From Oscheius sp. JU75 (taxonomy: Eukaryota > Nematoda > Chromadorea > Rhabditida > Rhabditidae), in the NCBI GenBank assembly GCA_037178855.1, contig JASJZC010000005.1, forward strand, positions 1,736,001 to 1,800,000: 64,000 nucleotides of DNA, given 5' to 3'. This document shows, in pieces, positions 1-12,093 of this stretch. The notes beneath the pieces are model-generated. The model was not told the origin of the DNA and did no database searches. It worked only from the letters and a program-made list of their open reading frames with translations. Position numbers and translations under genes: made by a program. How positions within the stretch are numbered: the stretch's first letter is position 1; each line of letters starts with the position of its first letter.

Positions 1-167
1 TACTTTCTTTTATGTTTCAGCTACTATATAAGAACAGACTTCTCAACGATGGGTTCGATTTTTTCCTTTTGCCGAACATCTCGCGTATATAGCGGAATTT
101 TTTGGCCCCTTTCAGTAAACTGGCAATTGAAACAATTCGTTTATTACGGCCACGATCATCTCTCCAT

Positions 168-344
168 TCACTTTCCAACACCAGCGGTGACTTCCATGGA
201 TGCGGCAACATTTACAGGGGGAACAGAAACTGACGGGATTGCGGGGATACTGACTGGAGTGGCACCAAGGACAACCAAAAGATTGTTGACCAGGGCCAGA
301 AGCTGACGAACAGTGTTGAGAAGAGACTTCACAATGTATTCGAG
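168..344 (-). CDS. Last exon of a small unrecognised protein
   Basis: On the minus strand a TTTTCAG acceptor (345-351) opens a frame of about 58 codons ending in TGA at 168. It starts LEYIVKSLLNTVRQ and is rich in Leu, Val and Pro with no charged core. An AATAAA signal lies about 25 bases beyond the stop, which supports a true 3' end. The earlier exon is not clear. A minus-strand open frame at 493-714 is nearby but has no convincing donor joining it. I do not recognise the family. It may be a secreted or surface protein like its neighbour at 885-1280, but this is a guess from composition. Confidence 0.45.
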   Translation of the reverse strand, partial: LEYIVKSLLNTVRQLLALVNNLLVVLGATPVSIPAIPSVSVPPVNVAASMEVTAGVGK

Positions 345-360
345 CTGAAAATGGCAGTTA

Positions 361-884
361 CAAAATGAAAGGAGATCGAAACTTTTTGTGTTTGTCTGCT
401 AGATCAAGAGGGAACCTATTCTCAAATTCAAAGCGCTCAATTTACGAAAAAAAAGCTTTGTAGCATTGTTGGCATGACACGAATACCGATAACTATATCA
501 GACGACCAGGCCAGACCCTATGGACAAAAATGGAACACAGTACAGTCGCGGAGAAGCCTAAGGTGTTCCGTTGTTTCATCGATTCTTTTAGATCTCTAAA
601 GTCCTCCAAGGGTAGTTTGTCGACGTGAGGAACATTCATCAAACTTTCTGTCAAAACTTCACGGGAGCTATCACAATTTCTTTTGACAATGAGTATCAGT
701 TTAGTTTTTTTCAACCATGCGACCTGACTTACTGACTAGCGCCATTGTCAAATGTTTTGCGGCATCGGAAAATATATGTTCACTTGATCAAGAACCGATC
801 GATCTAACCTGAAAATCAATATAGCTTACTAGCAATTGTAATAGGATCTTCGAAAAAAAAATTGGAGACCCAGTCCCCAATTCC
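361..884. other. Intergenic stretch
   Basis: AT-rich sequence with no frame that shows good splice sites or codon usage. The 73-codon minus-strand frame at 493-714 could be an exon of the gene ending at 168, but nothing supports it beyond being open. Confidence 0.4.
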
Positions 885-1280
885 CTACAAACAAAACTTG
901 AAGCCTACCCCATTTGGTAAAGTGTCTTGGCCGTCCAGGATGTTCCCGAGCTTGACAATGATGGCCACGAGGTTTTTAGCTATCTTGGTCAGAGGACCAG
1001 TGATCTCGACAATGGCAAGTCCTCCAAGAAGACCGCTGGAAGAGGGAACGCTGGAATCGGCGCTCTTGCCATTGTCATTCCCTTGTCCCTGTCCATTGTC
1101 GTGGTCTTGACCGTTACCATGTCCATTGTCATTGCCCTGTCCCTGTCCATTTCCTTGACCATTACCATGTCCTCCTCCCAGCAGTCCCTTCAGTAAGTCG
1201 CCGAGAATACCGTCCTGTCCATTGACCTGGACAGCCAGACAGAAGACGAGGAGAGTGATGGACAGAAGCTTGAGAGCCAT
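885..1280 (-). CDS. Secreted Gly/Asn/Gln-rich protein
   Basis: A single-exon frame of 131 residues. It opens with a clear signal peptide (MALKLLSITLLVFCLAV, cleavage probably after QVNG). A low-complexity tract at about residues 36-70 is built from GQGN, GHGN and GNDNGQ units. A hydrophobic stretch follows at about residues 85-120 (LLGGLAIVEITGPL, then AIIVKLGNIL), ending at a Cys-Leu C-terminus. It should be secreted and partly disordered. Such small Gly/Asn/Gln-rich proteins are common in worms as surface, cuticle or immune-type peptides, but I cannot place it in a named family. A TATA-like box sits just upstream. The repeat tract may vary in length between strains. Confidence 0.7.
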   Translation of the reverse strand: MALKLLSITLLVFCLAVQVNGQDGILGDLLKGLLGGGHGNGQGNGQGQGNDNGHGNGQDHDNGQGQGNDNGKSADSSVPSSSGLLGGLAIVEITGPLTKIAKNLVAIIVKLGNILDGQDTLPNGVGFKFCL

Positions 1281-1314
1281 TCAGTTGATTGATGGTGTGA
1301 GAACCAGTGAGTCC

Positions 1315-1324
1315 CCTTTTATGG
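1315..1324 (-). promoter_or_regulatory. TATA-like box
   Basis: The minus strand reads CCATAAAAGG about 35-44 bases upstream of the ATG of the Gly/Asn-rich secreted protein. This spacing would give a 5' leader of roughly ten bases. A strong box next to a small secreted-protein gene suggests high or tissue-specific expression. Confidence 0.4.
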
Positions 1325-1850
1325 AGTACATTTGAACCAGTATTGGCCTTGTTTTCAGGAGCTTTGATCGGCTGTTTTGAAATTCGTTTACTCTGACTTT
1401 CAGCAGAGCAGCTGACCGTGGAATGGTAATTGTTGTTCGAGTAGGGAGAGGTCAAAAAACAGGCGTTTTATAAAGAAGTTGCGACAACTTATACATATAC
1501 TTCCAGAATTTCGCATTGGGCAGTGAGCGCGTAATCAGGAAGCTTTATTAGAGTGAAGCATGTTTCAACTTTAACAAACTTCTCGAACGTTGTTACTTTG
1601 TGCTGAACAAGCGCTCAGTTTCGATTCCTAGATCCTCCAGAATTACAGAGCACACTTTTGGTTTCTAAACTGTTTTCCCAACTCCAGTTCTTTGTCACCC
1701 AGTATAATCATAAGCCAAACCCATTGTTTCCCGATTTCAAAACAGTCAGTTGGCCTAGACAACAAGTCAAAAACTATCCTTGGAACTTGTAACATTGCTT
1801 TAAAAAATGTATAAATTACAAAGATTCATTGGTGATAGATTTCTATACAG
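1325..1850. other. Intergenic stretch between two minus-strand genes
   Basis: No coding frame with splice support. It holds one plus-strand TGTTTCA motif at 1561. The segment just below the stop at 1851 should contain the 3' end of the zinc-finger gene. Confidence 0.5.
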
Positions 1851-4800
1851 TTACCACCCCCATGGCTGTTGCATCTGATTCTGCTGATGGGGATCACCCG
1901 GCTGTCCTTGTTGGCCATAATTCGGAAGACTCATCGGTCGGTGGGGATCTCCTCCCTGCATCTGCATCATTCCACTGTCCATGTAAAGGTCGTGATGTGA
2001 CTGGGGAGATCTGAATAAGAAACATGCGATCAGCTAGATTTGGTTTCAGTTTTCAGTGAGAAAACTAAACTAGAAAGTTACCTTGGCTGCGGTGTGATAA
2101 GCTGCGGCGTCTCGACCGCCTCCATTCTGTTGATCTGTCCGCTCTGCATCTGGTCGTTTCCTATTCCGAGAGGCAGATTCATCAGAGACATCGACCCGGG
2201 AGACAGACCTCCATGCTGGGGCGGTGGATGGGTGACGGAATAGGCTCTATATGAGGTGGACGGGTCCGAGGGACCTGGCTGCATGTTTCTTGGAGGAGAA
2301 TATGGTTGCTAAAAAGTGAAAACTTGGTTTTTCGGGCGTATACAAGTTACCTGGTATGACGCCTGATTGTCAGCCCACTGAGCAATTGCTTCACTCTGAG
2401 GAATTGGACGGAACATGGTCTCAGGAGCTGCCAGTTTGGCCTAAAAATATACATGCTTTGCTTTTTTCAACTTTTTTGGTTCCTTGATCAGTTGAAGAGG
2501 GAACAAAGCTGATTATAACTAGTCACCACTGATAAAGATTGACCTAACAAATAATTTCGATTCTTGTGTCTTCAAAAGAATATCATCAAGTTTTTGAATG
2601 CACCTCACCAGCCATTGTAAGAACATGCATCGCTCATGTAATTATGAAATAGCTTTTTTTGTATTATGGTTAGTTGAAGAGAGGGCAAAACTGATCACGC
2701 AACATTTTTATATACCGAAATAGCCAAGTTTCTGCCACCCTTCCGGTATGTCGAGAAACCGAAACTGGGAGCAAAGCCTTCGATCCCGCCACTTTGACAC
2801 TGCCATTTTCAAAGTTTTATGAATGTAGGCGTTGCCACTTGGTACGAAGTTGATTCTCTCTCTCGCACGCATACATACACCTTTGTTTATTACGTAAGCT
2901 TGGTTTGATTTCCAGATGATTCAGAGTGCAAAATACTCTGTTCCTCTTGATCCTTCTACTAAGCACTGAAAGTTAGAAAAGGTACCTGTGCATTGAGAAC
3001 AGCCAGTTGTCTCGCCCTTTTGTACCGTCTCCTATGACTTTTGATCCCGTTGGCATTCCCGTTGTGGTGCTTCAAAATGTGTTCCTACGTTTTTTCTTTA
3101 TATAATATCGGAAACTATTCCTACCTTCAACTTATCTCTTCTGCTTGAGGCATAATCGCAAATATCGCACTTGAAGGGCTTGTCCTCTAAATGGATTCTC
3201 TCGTGTCGGACCAGATGCGACTTTTCGATGAAGCCACGACCGCATATCTGTAAAAAAAGCATTGTGCCCTTCGGGATTTTTCGGAGCTTCAATTCTTTAT
3301 GTTTCACCGGTTTAATAAGCCCTTCCATCTTATTGAATTCACTGATTCGACCATGAAAACGTAAAACAAGACTGGGGAAATGGCAAAGATTTGCGAGCCA
3401 ACTTCGAAACATTTAGTAGCAAATCTTATTTACCTTGCACATATGAGCCCTGACAGCCATATGAGTTCGGAGATGGGCAGCCAGCTGACTCTTTTTCGGC
3501 GAGGAATAGTCACAATTTTCTGCAAAAAAAAGTTCTGTTCCATGAAGAGTTCAAAAGTACCAAAGTGGCAGTAGAAGATGTCGCCGAAATGCTGACGCCG
3601 GTGGATTCCCAGGTGTTCGGCATTGTTTGAGGCAAAGCCACAATCCTCGCAGATAAAGTTTCGAGCCTCGTCGTGGGTGTTCTTGTGCCGGAGGATCATG
3701 TCCTCTTGGGTGAAGCCACGACCGCATTCCTCGCAATGGAAGGGACGCTCGTCCAGTCTGGAAAATTTTTCTTGTTACAGGTTCTGTATAAGTATGCCCG
3801 GAAGTGGGATGCAACCATTCACCTTGCTTTCCCGAGTTGAAACAGTAATGTTTCTCATACAAAGTTTCATTTCTCGCATACTTTAACAGTTAGCCTCTCA
3901 CACTAATTCTTGTTAAAAAATGACATTACTAAGCAGCCGAAACAAAATAGTTTCCAAACAAGTCCACCCCTCACAAGAGTTTTCTGATGATCCGAAGTGG
4001 CTTGGAAACATTTTGGTTTCATTTCTGCTCCAGTTTCCTACTAAATAGTGTGTATTATTGCGTTGAGCCTTGTTCAGATCGAGACTTTTTTTTTCAAAAA
4101 GACCAGGTGTTTGCCATATTTGGCAGGGTAGCTCCGTGGAAACATAAGTCTCTTCCTGCTCTTATTGAGTAAGCGATGAAATATACTTTTATGCTACAAA
4201 TTACTGTTTTTCTTTCTTTGCCTCATGAACTCACGTATTATGCATTTTCTCATGTGCCCAGAGCTGTGTCCTCGTTCTGGCCCGGTAGTTGCAGTGTCCA
4301 CACTTGAAAAACCGTTCTTCCGCTGAAACTCACTACGTTTTCGCTGCTCAGAAAAGCACAAACTGTGTAGAAGACGGTGAGCCAAGAGGTCCTGAAGTCT
4401 GGAGAAGTTCCCGGCTGGACATTGCTCACAGTGATAGGGTCCGTGTTGCTATAAAAAGGTTCTTTGAAACAAAGAAAAGTTACCCAATGGGTCTCGCGAC
4501 AATGCTCATAGAACTGCTTGCTCCAACAACACTCGAAGTCGCACATCTGGCACATGTAGATTGTGTTCGCGTTGTGGACCCGAGCGCGATGCTTCTCGAC
4601 ATCCTCGTCCAGGGTGCTGGCAAAGCGGCAGAAGCCACATTGGTAGGTACCTCCCTCGACCTGGAGAAGAAAATTTTTGGAGACATGATAGGTTTGCTAT
4701 GATTGGATGTCAAATCTTTCATGTTGCACCAAATTCAACAACATGTTTACAAAAGAAGTTTATACCTGGAAGCTTCTCTGAAGAAAAAATACTAATCGAA

Positions 4801-7800
4801 TTGTCAACGTCACTGTTTTTGACAAGAAATGTATTATATCCCACCATTTTCTTATAGTCAACAGTCTCCGAAAGGAATTTGATGTCAATTGCCGAGTGTG
4901 TCCTATTGAAACTACGCTAGAAAATGTTTACTTTTTGTGTTTCAGGGATCGGTAAGACGCCGGGATCATATCTTTTCTGGTAATTGAATTGATTGAAGCC
5001 TACAAATGGTTTTAGGGACCCAAGTGTTTTTGAGTAACAGTTCTTATACATAAATTTGGTATTTTTGCACAATATCGGTCTCATTCAAAATCACTCTAAC
5101 AAAACTGTCGCACTTTTATGTTTCACCTATTCCATTAGGCCCTTCAACCTATTGATTTTACTGATGTAACCACGAAAAATAGGAACTTGCTAAGAGCGCT
5201 TACTGCTGTAAATTTGTTACACGAAAAAGGCACAAATTCATACTGTTCCTCCTTGTATGTTTCAACTGGCTCATATAACCCAAGATTTGTAACGACAGTA
5301 TTCTAATAGCCAGATGCAAAAAACTGACCGGATTATCTTCTCCTGGTTCCACGTCCTCCGGATCCAAGAAGTCTTCGTCGGTATAGGTTACAGCGTTTTG
5401 GATGAGGGATCCTGTGGCGTAGACTCCATCGATCGCATCGTCGTCTTGCATTGGCAGAACTGAACAATTTAGTGTTTCGGCTTCAACAAGTATTGCTATA
5501 CCATCGCTATCAGGCATTTCCTTCGGCGGACGTCCACGTTTCTTGGCCGCGTTCGGCCCTCGACGCAGGGGTCGGTTCTTTTCTTTCCTGAAAGTTTGGT
5601 TGTGAAATGTTTCACTGCTCTGTGATAACCATACCGGCGTTTCAACTTTATTATTTGTATTTCTGAGGTTTCCAAACAAAAAAATTTTATGTTCCACTAG
5701 ATGTTCTTGTTTAGGCGAGATCACAGAGATGTTGCAACGAACATTACAGAATTCTGACTGATCGGAAACATCTGATTCGTTACAGGACTACTAACAGCGC
5801 TGCAAATTTTACCTTTGAAGTTGGATTCGAGAAATACAACTTTCAAATTCAAAGCTTCCATTTTTTTGTGTGCCATTGAGCACACTGCAGTGGTACCCCT
5901 GAAATTTTTCGCCTATCTGACCATGAAGCTATTTCCATAAACAGGGGCTTGGCAACATTGTTACCATTAGAAGGTTTTGTGGAACATAGTAGTGGATCTC
6001 ATAAAAAGAAAACAGATTTTTTGGCCCACGGAACAAACGAATTTCTATCATTGAAAAACTTTGGAAAAAATAGCATCTCACTGCAGTCCATTTGGAATAC
6101 GTATACATATCGTGAAACATGGAATGGAACACAAGACTTTGGAATCAGATATAAATAATGAATGGTGATCCCTCCCCCCGGAAATACAAAAGTACCTACT
6201 TTCCAATGCTGATCTTCAACCGGATTCTCGGCTTCTCCACTCCGTTCTCGTCTACCTCCACCTCCATCTGAATAGTTCCACTGTAACTACGTGAATGTGA
6301 ATAAGTTACGATTTGTCTCGAAGTTGGGTGTCCTTCCACAATGCTGTTTTCCATCTCATCTTCCTCATCGTAGTCTCTAGAGTTCTTATGTTTTTGAATC
6401 ATAAAAAACAACCCACCCTTCCTCCTCGTCTTCTTCTTCATAATAACCTGCTCCTTCCAGTTCTTCACCACTGATTTGTTGGGCGAGAGAGCTCAGCTGT
6501 GGTTGGTATTTTTCGAGGGTTAGTCCGTTGTCCTGCCTGGAAAACTCATTTGTATCGAATGGTCTTATTGGATAGAACTGCTATCTTGATCAAGCCGAGC
6601 ATAATGCTACTAGTTGAAACTTAGAAAGTTGAAAGGATAAGTTGCAATTGTTTAGGTTTCAGTGTTCGGGTGAGACGAGGATAGCTATCCTAGTGGCTCA
6701 ATGTCATTTATTCCCCACCCCATTTATTTAAACACTGGCCTGTTTCAGTCACCTTCTGTCAACCTGTCTCAACCTTCTCCCCACTTCAGCATGTACCCTT
6801 TTTTCCTCCAGCCGAGCTGGACGTGACTGGAGCAACAGGTTTTCAGATTACTATACCTGTTAAATCAACAAAAATGAGACTCACATCATTTTCAATAGGA
6901 TGAACCTGGAGTTTTGACTCTTGGTCAGCAGTGGGGCATAGTCCAGGACGAATTCCAGGGTGGATTCGTTGACCTGAAACACAAAAAAAATGGAAGAACG
7001 CTATAAAGAAACATACTTCGGTCAGTTGAACAGCGTCCAGTAGCTGTTTGAAGCACACCTCCCTGGCCGCTATATCTTCTCCAACCCAGCGAACGATCAG
7101 TCTAAAATTCTTTTTAGTCAAAAAATAGTGAGTCCACCTACTTGAGATGGACGTCGGGGCTGATGACATCCTGGTACTTCGGATCGTTGATGATCTTGAC
7201 CACATGACTCATTGGGTAGCGGAGAATGTCGACGGACTCGAGGAGACAGCGGTTGATGTTCACGTCGAAGTACTCACAGGCTGCCTGGAATTTTTTGGCC
7301 TTCAGGGTCGGTTAGACTTTTTGAAGTTTCAGTTTCAGGTTTTTTCCTTCATATCCTGAGCGTTACCAACACAGATTAGTGCTTTTTCAGCGCATCAGGA
7401 TTTACTGTAGCCGTGAAACAAAAACTACCAGAAATTGACTCGAATTGAGCTTCGAGCAAGTTTTAGGGCTCACAATGTCATGTTAGGTAGGCATGTCATC
7501 AGGAACAGCTCATGTAACAAGCGTTTTCAATCTTTTTTTTGCTACCAATCTCCAATTCTTTTCTCAAATGTGACAAGTTTTGAAACAGAAAAAAGGACCC
7601 ACCTTGTGCAGCGATGGGATGTTGTACCTTTTGGCCAGAGCCTTGACTGACAAGCAGTTTGCCGCATCCAGATAGCGATTCAGGTACTCGGCACAATAGT
7701 TCTTCAGCTTTGTTACCTGGATATAGTTTTTCAATCTTCCGACCATTGCCTACCAGAAAGTTGTTGGCCAGATGTAGGAGATCTGAAACATTTGACCTGT

Positions 7801-8358
7801 CCACGACCACTCCACCGCTGTAGATGTAGTTGATGAGGAGCTCGAAAGCGGCCGGAGAGGGGCAGCTCACGACAACCTGAAAAATGTTAAAATTTAGTCA
7901 TTTTTGAGGTTTGGTGTGGTGACGGTTTCAGAAAATGGTAAAGGTAATTTAGAAGTTCCCCCAGAACGATTCGAAAGTTTTGTGTTTTATTATTTCCATA
8001 AGAAGCAGTGACTGTTACTAAGATCAGTTAGGCTTCGTGGAGTTCGTAAAAGCATCAAGAAACCCCCACCTTCTCTTTGGTGATCTTACTCGACTGCAGA
8101 ATCGAGTCGAAGTAGGGACTACAGGACGCGAGAACATTCCTATGGGCAGTGAACTGCTTCCCTTGGACGAAGATGGCCACATCACAGAACCTGCCTGTCT
8201 CTCTCTGGTACCGGAGTCTTTCAAGGACTGAAGCATATTAAAAAGTTTGTAAAACTTAAATTAGATAACATACCGAGACCGCTGTATTGGTCAGTGAAAG
8301 ACATCGGGTTCAGACCGGAATTGTCGCTGCTCACAGCCAGCAGAGTGGCTTTTGTCAT
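1851..8358 (-). CDS. eor-1: BTB-BACK nine-finger C2H2 transcription factor (EOR-1/PLZF type)
   Basis: About 20 exons joined in frame give a protein of roughly 850 residues. Order: a short lead ([15 protein letters not shown]); a BTB domain at about 30-145 ([20 protein letters not shown]); a BACK region at about 150-250; an acidic stretch (YYEEEDEEE); an AT-hook (KKRGRPPKE, near 5530); then nine C2H2 fingers. Finger starts include YQCGFC and YMCQMC (4495-4660), YHCEQC, FKCGHC, FHCEEC, FICEDC, a C-x4-C finger near 3480-3550, ICGRGF, and FKCDIC (3125-3180). A Pro/Gln/Met-rich tail ends QPWGW at 1851. BTB plus nine fingers matches EOR-1, the worm PLZF orthologue, a nuclear regulator acting with EOR-2 in Ras and Wnt outputs (family knowledge). 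Linker HTEERFFKC appears only after a 42-base intron is removed, which supports the model. A TATAG acceptor lies just before the ATG. Introns carry several TGTTTCA motifs. Confidence 0.85.
5460..5501 (-). other. 42-base optional intron after the AT-hook
   Basis: Within the AT-hook exon the minus strand has GTATAG...TTGTTCAG over exactly 42 bases. It has no stop and is a multiple of three, so the protein can be read with it (14 extra residues) or without it. It lies between the PDSDG and LPMQDDD segments. Usual intron length in this gene is close to 42. Confidence 0.45.
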
Positions 8359-10395
8359 AGTTTTGGTCTATAACCTGGATTTGAATCAAAGAAAAAAGGT
8401 GATAATGACAAGAATCAGAAGTGGAAAACACTTGAGAGGAGAAAAGGATAGAAAGTTTTGAAAAGGTTTTGGTATGTTTCGTGTCTTACTTGTATGGGGG
8501 AGCCTTCTGAAGCTGCTACATTCAACTTTGAGAACGAACAGTAGAAAGTTGCAACAAAAATCTTGTTCAGTTTCGGCGAACACATCTATGGAAGTGACTC
8601 TTCTGGCAAGGGGGTAATCTCGGAATACTCCCACAAAAGTTATTGGAAAATTACAATCTAAATCTGCTATTACAATCTAAAAGTCCCGAAAAAATACCTC
8701 ACTTTGCTAAAACGGTCTAAGACTCAAAAGTGTTTGGTGTCACTGCACCTATTTGTAGCGCCCTAACTGAAGTGAAGCTGAGGTGGTTAACAAAACATGA
8801 GTATGACGCGCACACATTTTCAAAGATTTTAAATTTTTGAAGCAGAAATCAAATCTGTTACCAGTTTGTGACAGAGCTAAATAGAAATATGCATGTTTCA
8901 CTTGTTCTATTGAGTTCATCTAACTTTGATGAAACCTACATGCATGGTAGTGCCCTGTCTGCAGTTAGTCCGTAGACGTGAATGTATACATTGAAAACAT
9001 ATAAAACACGTTCCTCCTTCAAGAATCTTAATTTCCGAAGACTTTTTGAAACACACCTGTTCGAAAAATGTTTTAAGATGTCGACAAAGGTTTTATGTTT
9101 CAACGCTTCCATTGATCCAGCAAGGTTTGGTAAAAACTAATCATTTGAGGGCATAATGTCAATAAAATAAGTGTTTGGATAAAAGAGTCGCCTCCTAGCC
9201 CTCTAGTTCAATCTCGTCTTGGCATCAGCAGTAAGTCCGCGCTTATTCGTAAACAGCGCGCCAGTCGGGAAGAGTCAACTGGATGCGGGGAGATGCGGGG
9301 AGCATCCACTTGGCTGTTCCAGGTTTCCAGGAGAGTGGATCCGCCTGTACCAACTGAAGTTACGGTAGCTGGACAAGAAATGTCTGGATACTGTGACGTT
9401 GTCAGGAGATTCTAGATACTGTTGTTTTTTTTTTTTTTTTTTTTTTTTTTGCGATTTTACATGGCTGCTGGCGTAAAAGCCTTGTATGATGTCATGTCTT
9501 GATTTCGATAGATCTAGCTCATGCTAGTTTTATTAAGTTCTGGTTACGTTCCCTTTTTCTGTCCACTGTCCCCTCTCGCATACGTCGCTTAATAAGAATT
9601 GGCGTATAGGCTGCAAACCGTTGCGGAGACAGGATGACGTCTGCTACATCATCACTGTCGCTGGAAGCTTATGTCTGCTACCTCTTTGTGATCTCTCGAC
9701 TATATTTACCAGAGTACAGTTTGAAAAATCCTGGTTATTTACCCAGACATTCTGAGACTTGACTCACTTCAGCGTGTGTGATCAAAGTGAAGAAAACTGG
9801 AGGAAACAGTCATGTTCAGTTCCCTAAAGAACTTTTTTCTGAGACAGTCACGTCATCATATCACAAAGGGTAACGTGCGAATCGACCATCCCCGGTTTGG
9901 ATAATCACTACAACTAAACAAGACTGCAATCGGGACGAGAACATTTCGGACAAGCTTGAATTATTTGATTACACATATTTACAATAGCCTCCATTGTACG
10001 GTATATCTAATGTTGTGTGAGTATAATGTAAGTGAGTACTGCATGGTTCGCTTCATACTCAAACGTGCGGCCGAAAATGTCCGATGTGCTTTGGCTTTCC
10101 TGGTTGTATTGCCTAACAAAGTTCATAAGAAGAACAATAGTAGAATCTAACTTTAAAAAGTGTCTACGATCACGGTCCTGGCTGCTAAGGCAGATCGTTG
10201 TGGTGCAACAGGCTGCTAGAATGGCAAAAGATAAAGCTGAACAGACTATGAACAGGGTTCGAAGAAAAAAGTACGGAGGCCAACCGCTGTGTAAAATGGT
10301 AAATATTAAAAAAAATGGTAAAAGTCCAATTTTTTTTTCAACATCCCTGATAGATAAAGGTAGAGAGATTGAGCTCTTGAAGCTTGCATCAAAAT
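8359..10395. other. Upstream region of the zinc-finger gene; no gene seen
   Basis: Two kilobases without a supported exon. It contains motif copies at 8894 (+), 9047 (-) and 9096 (+), a tandem pair of the unit ATGCGGGGAG near 9273-9292, and a 26-base T run at 9425-9450. Promoter elements of the gene at 1851-8358 should lie in its left part. The frame at 8386-8634 has no splice or codon support. Confidence 0.5.
9425..9450 (+). repeat. Poly-T tract (26 T)
   Basis: An uninterrupted run of 26 thymines in intergenic DNA. It could be the old poly(A) tail of a minus-strand retroposed copy, or a simple slippage tract. No retroposed gene body is recognisable beside it. Confidence 0.9.
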
Positions 10396-10779
10396 TCATT
10401 TTTGAATTTGGCCATATCGCGTTTGTGATCTTCGAATACCATTTCGATGCACTTCTCGTTCCCTCCACAGGCTCTGATGGCCTCGTTGCGGGATTTCTGG
10501 ATATCGGCGAGTGTATGGAACTCCTTAGTATTAGGTTAGTTAAATGAATAGTATTTTCTACCTGATGGACTAAACTTCCTTTCTTGTAATCAATCCCGAT
10601 ATTCTCTGTGTTCAATCCCAATTGGAAAGTTTCGTTTTTACCGAGAGTTTGATTTCTGTAAGATCGGATTGCAACAATATTGGTTCTTACTGCATCAGGT
10701 AGTTGTAAGCGGCTGCTTCGTAGCCTAGAGACAATTTGAAGATGGCAAGAATTGCAATAAAGGAGAGCCACGATTTCAT
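10396..10779 (-). CDS. Small secreted protein
   Basis: Three exons give about 107 residues. The ATG at 10779 follows directly on a CCTTTCAG acceptor, so the transcript is probably trans-spliced. Signal peptide MKSWLSFIAILAIFKLSLG leads into YEAAAYNYLM. Exon 2 carries the glycosylation-type sites NQT and NET and ends at GSLVHQ. Exon 3 starts EFHTLADIQKS, has two cysteines (ACGGNEKC) and ends KFKNEF with TGA at 10396. The two cysteines six residues apart could form a small disulphide loop. I do not recognise the family. The gene sits tail-to-head just below a membrane-protein gene of the same strand, about 100 bases away, which is close enough to ask whether the two share a transcript. Confidence 0.65.
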
Positions 10780-10883
10780 CTGAAAGGCCTGTAAAGCAAA
10801 AAATGAATAAAGAGGAGATAAATAACTGTTATGAACAACATTGCAACAACAAGAAACAAGTCAAAATGCTTTTAGATTATCTG

Positions 10884-12093
10884 TCAAGGCTTGTAGTCTG
10901 GGCGGTACTTCTTCTTTCGAGCTTCAATTCTGAAACTACCGGTTTCTTTTATGTGAACACTCACTCTGCCATCAGTGGAGATGTTTCTCGGTGGACTTCA
11001 CCCTTGGAGCTGGACGATTTGTAGATCTCGAAACTCTTTCCGTCTTCTCCCCTTTTGACTCCGGTCTCATAGACCTTCTTCCTCTCAAACCTACAACTAG
11101 TGAGTGTACGGGCGATTAAGTTTACCCACCCATTCTCGTCGAGATCTTCTTCTTCCCTCCTGTCAAATTTTTCTTCACCGGCCTTCAGAGAATTTAACAC
11201 GGGTGTGACTTCTGTCATGATCTGCTTTGCCTGGTTCAAAACTTCCTGTGCCTCCACGAAGAGAATTCGGAGTGGATCGAAGATGCCCTAATATCTGATT
11301 GCTAACAAAATAGAGGACCGTTACTCTGCGTGTAGAGTCGTTTTTGGTAGGAGACCCGTGAGCAGCGTACGCTGTAGATTCACTTACAAATCAAACGAGA
11401 CTCACTCACCGAAGAAGAGAAGAGAACAGAAGAGAACAACAGCTATCCCCAACTTGGAAGAACCGATTGATGTCTTCCTACAAAAGAACAATAATAAACG
11501 AGAGTAATCAACTTACCAGGCAGGCTGGGGTGCCTTGGGAACGACGTCTAGGATGTGGCTGAACTGGGGTATCAGGGCAAAGGAAGTACTCACGAACTCG
11601 GATTCTTGTTCCTGATCCCATTACAGCCAAGCTCATCAGACTGCGGCTGAAGAGTTTGTTGTCTCAAGCGAATACCGGACACGGATCTGAAGATCAGGTT
11701 TCACAAAGAAAGAAATTACGTAGAAGCCCAAAACCATCTGTTCAACTTACAAGTTTGGAGCGTTATCTCTACTCTCCTCATCGTGAATATAATCAATCTG
11801 GTTTAGAGGCGTTTGTTGTCTCTTTCCTCCGCTGGTCAGTATCCTAAACCAAAACGCATTGTATCTTAGAATACGAGTCTCAAGCAATTGATTGGGCTCG
11901 TCTTAAGCTGGTTTTGACAGGTCTGCTGCCTTAATCGAGCTCTGGTATTCGGCTGTCTGGAAGTTTTCTTACAAAGCGTTGATAGCCTATTTGTAACCGA
12001 ATAATCGACTTACAATTTCTTTTCCCTTTCTTCATCGTCAAACTCATCAAGCTGAGATTGGAGGCTGTGCTGTCTTGTGCATTTACTGGACAT
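10884..12093 (-). CDS. Single-pass membrane or secreted protein with repeated exon modules
   Basis: About eight short exons. The ATG at 12093 (MSSKCTRQHSLQSQLDEFDD) lies just below a TTCTTCAG acceptor. Exon 1 ends with residual phase 2 at a GTAAGT donor. Further exons repeat a related module: RQQTCQNQL (near 11900), RQQTPLNQIDYIHDEE (near 11800) and RQQTLQPQSDELG (near 11650). Next come HILDVVPKAPQPAW, a hydrophobic segment KLGIAVVLFCSLLFFAYA (11410-11465), AHGSPTKNDSTRR, GIFDPLRIL, then a charged helix-like part with KFDRREEEDLDENG and the basic tail RKKKYRPDYKP ending at 10884. The long hydrophilic lead before one hydrophobic segment suggests a type II membrane protein; RR after that segment could be a processing site. 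Family unknown. The joint between the second and third modules is not certain. Related copies lie at 12610-13090 and 13409-13695. Confidence 0.55.

Noticed and set aside
10032-10547. Plus-strand frame of 171 codons
   Set aside because: It is the antisense shadow of the small secreted gene at 10396-10779.
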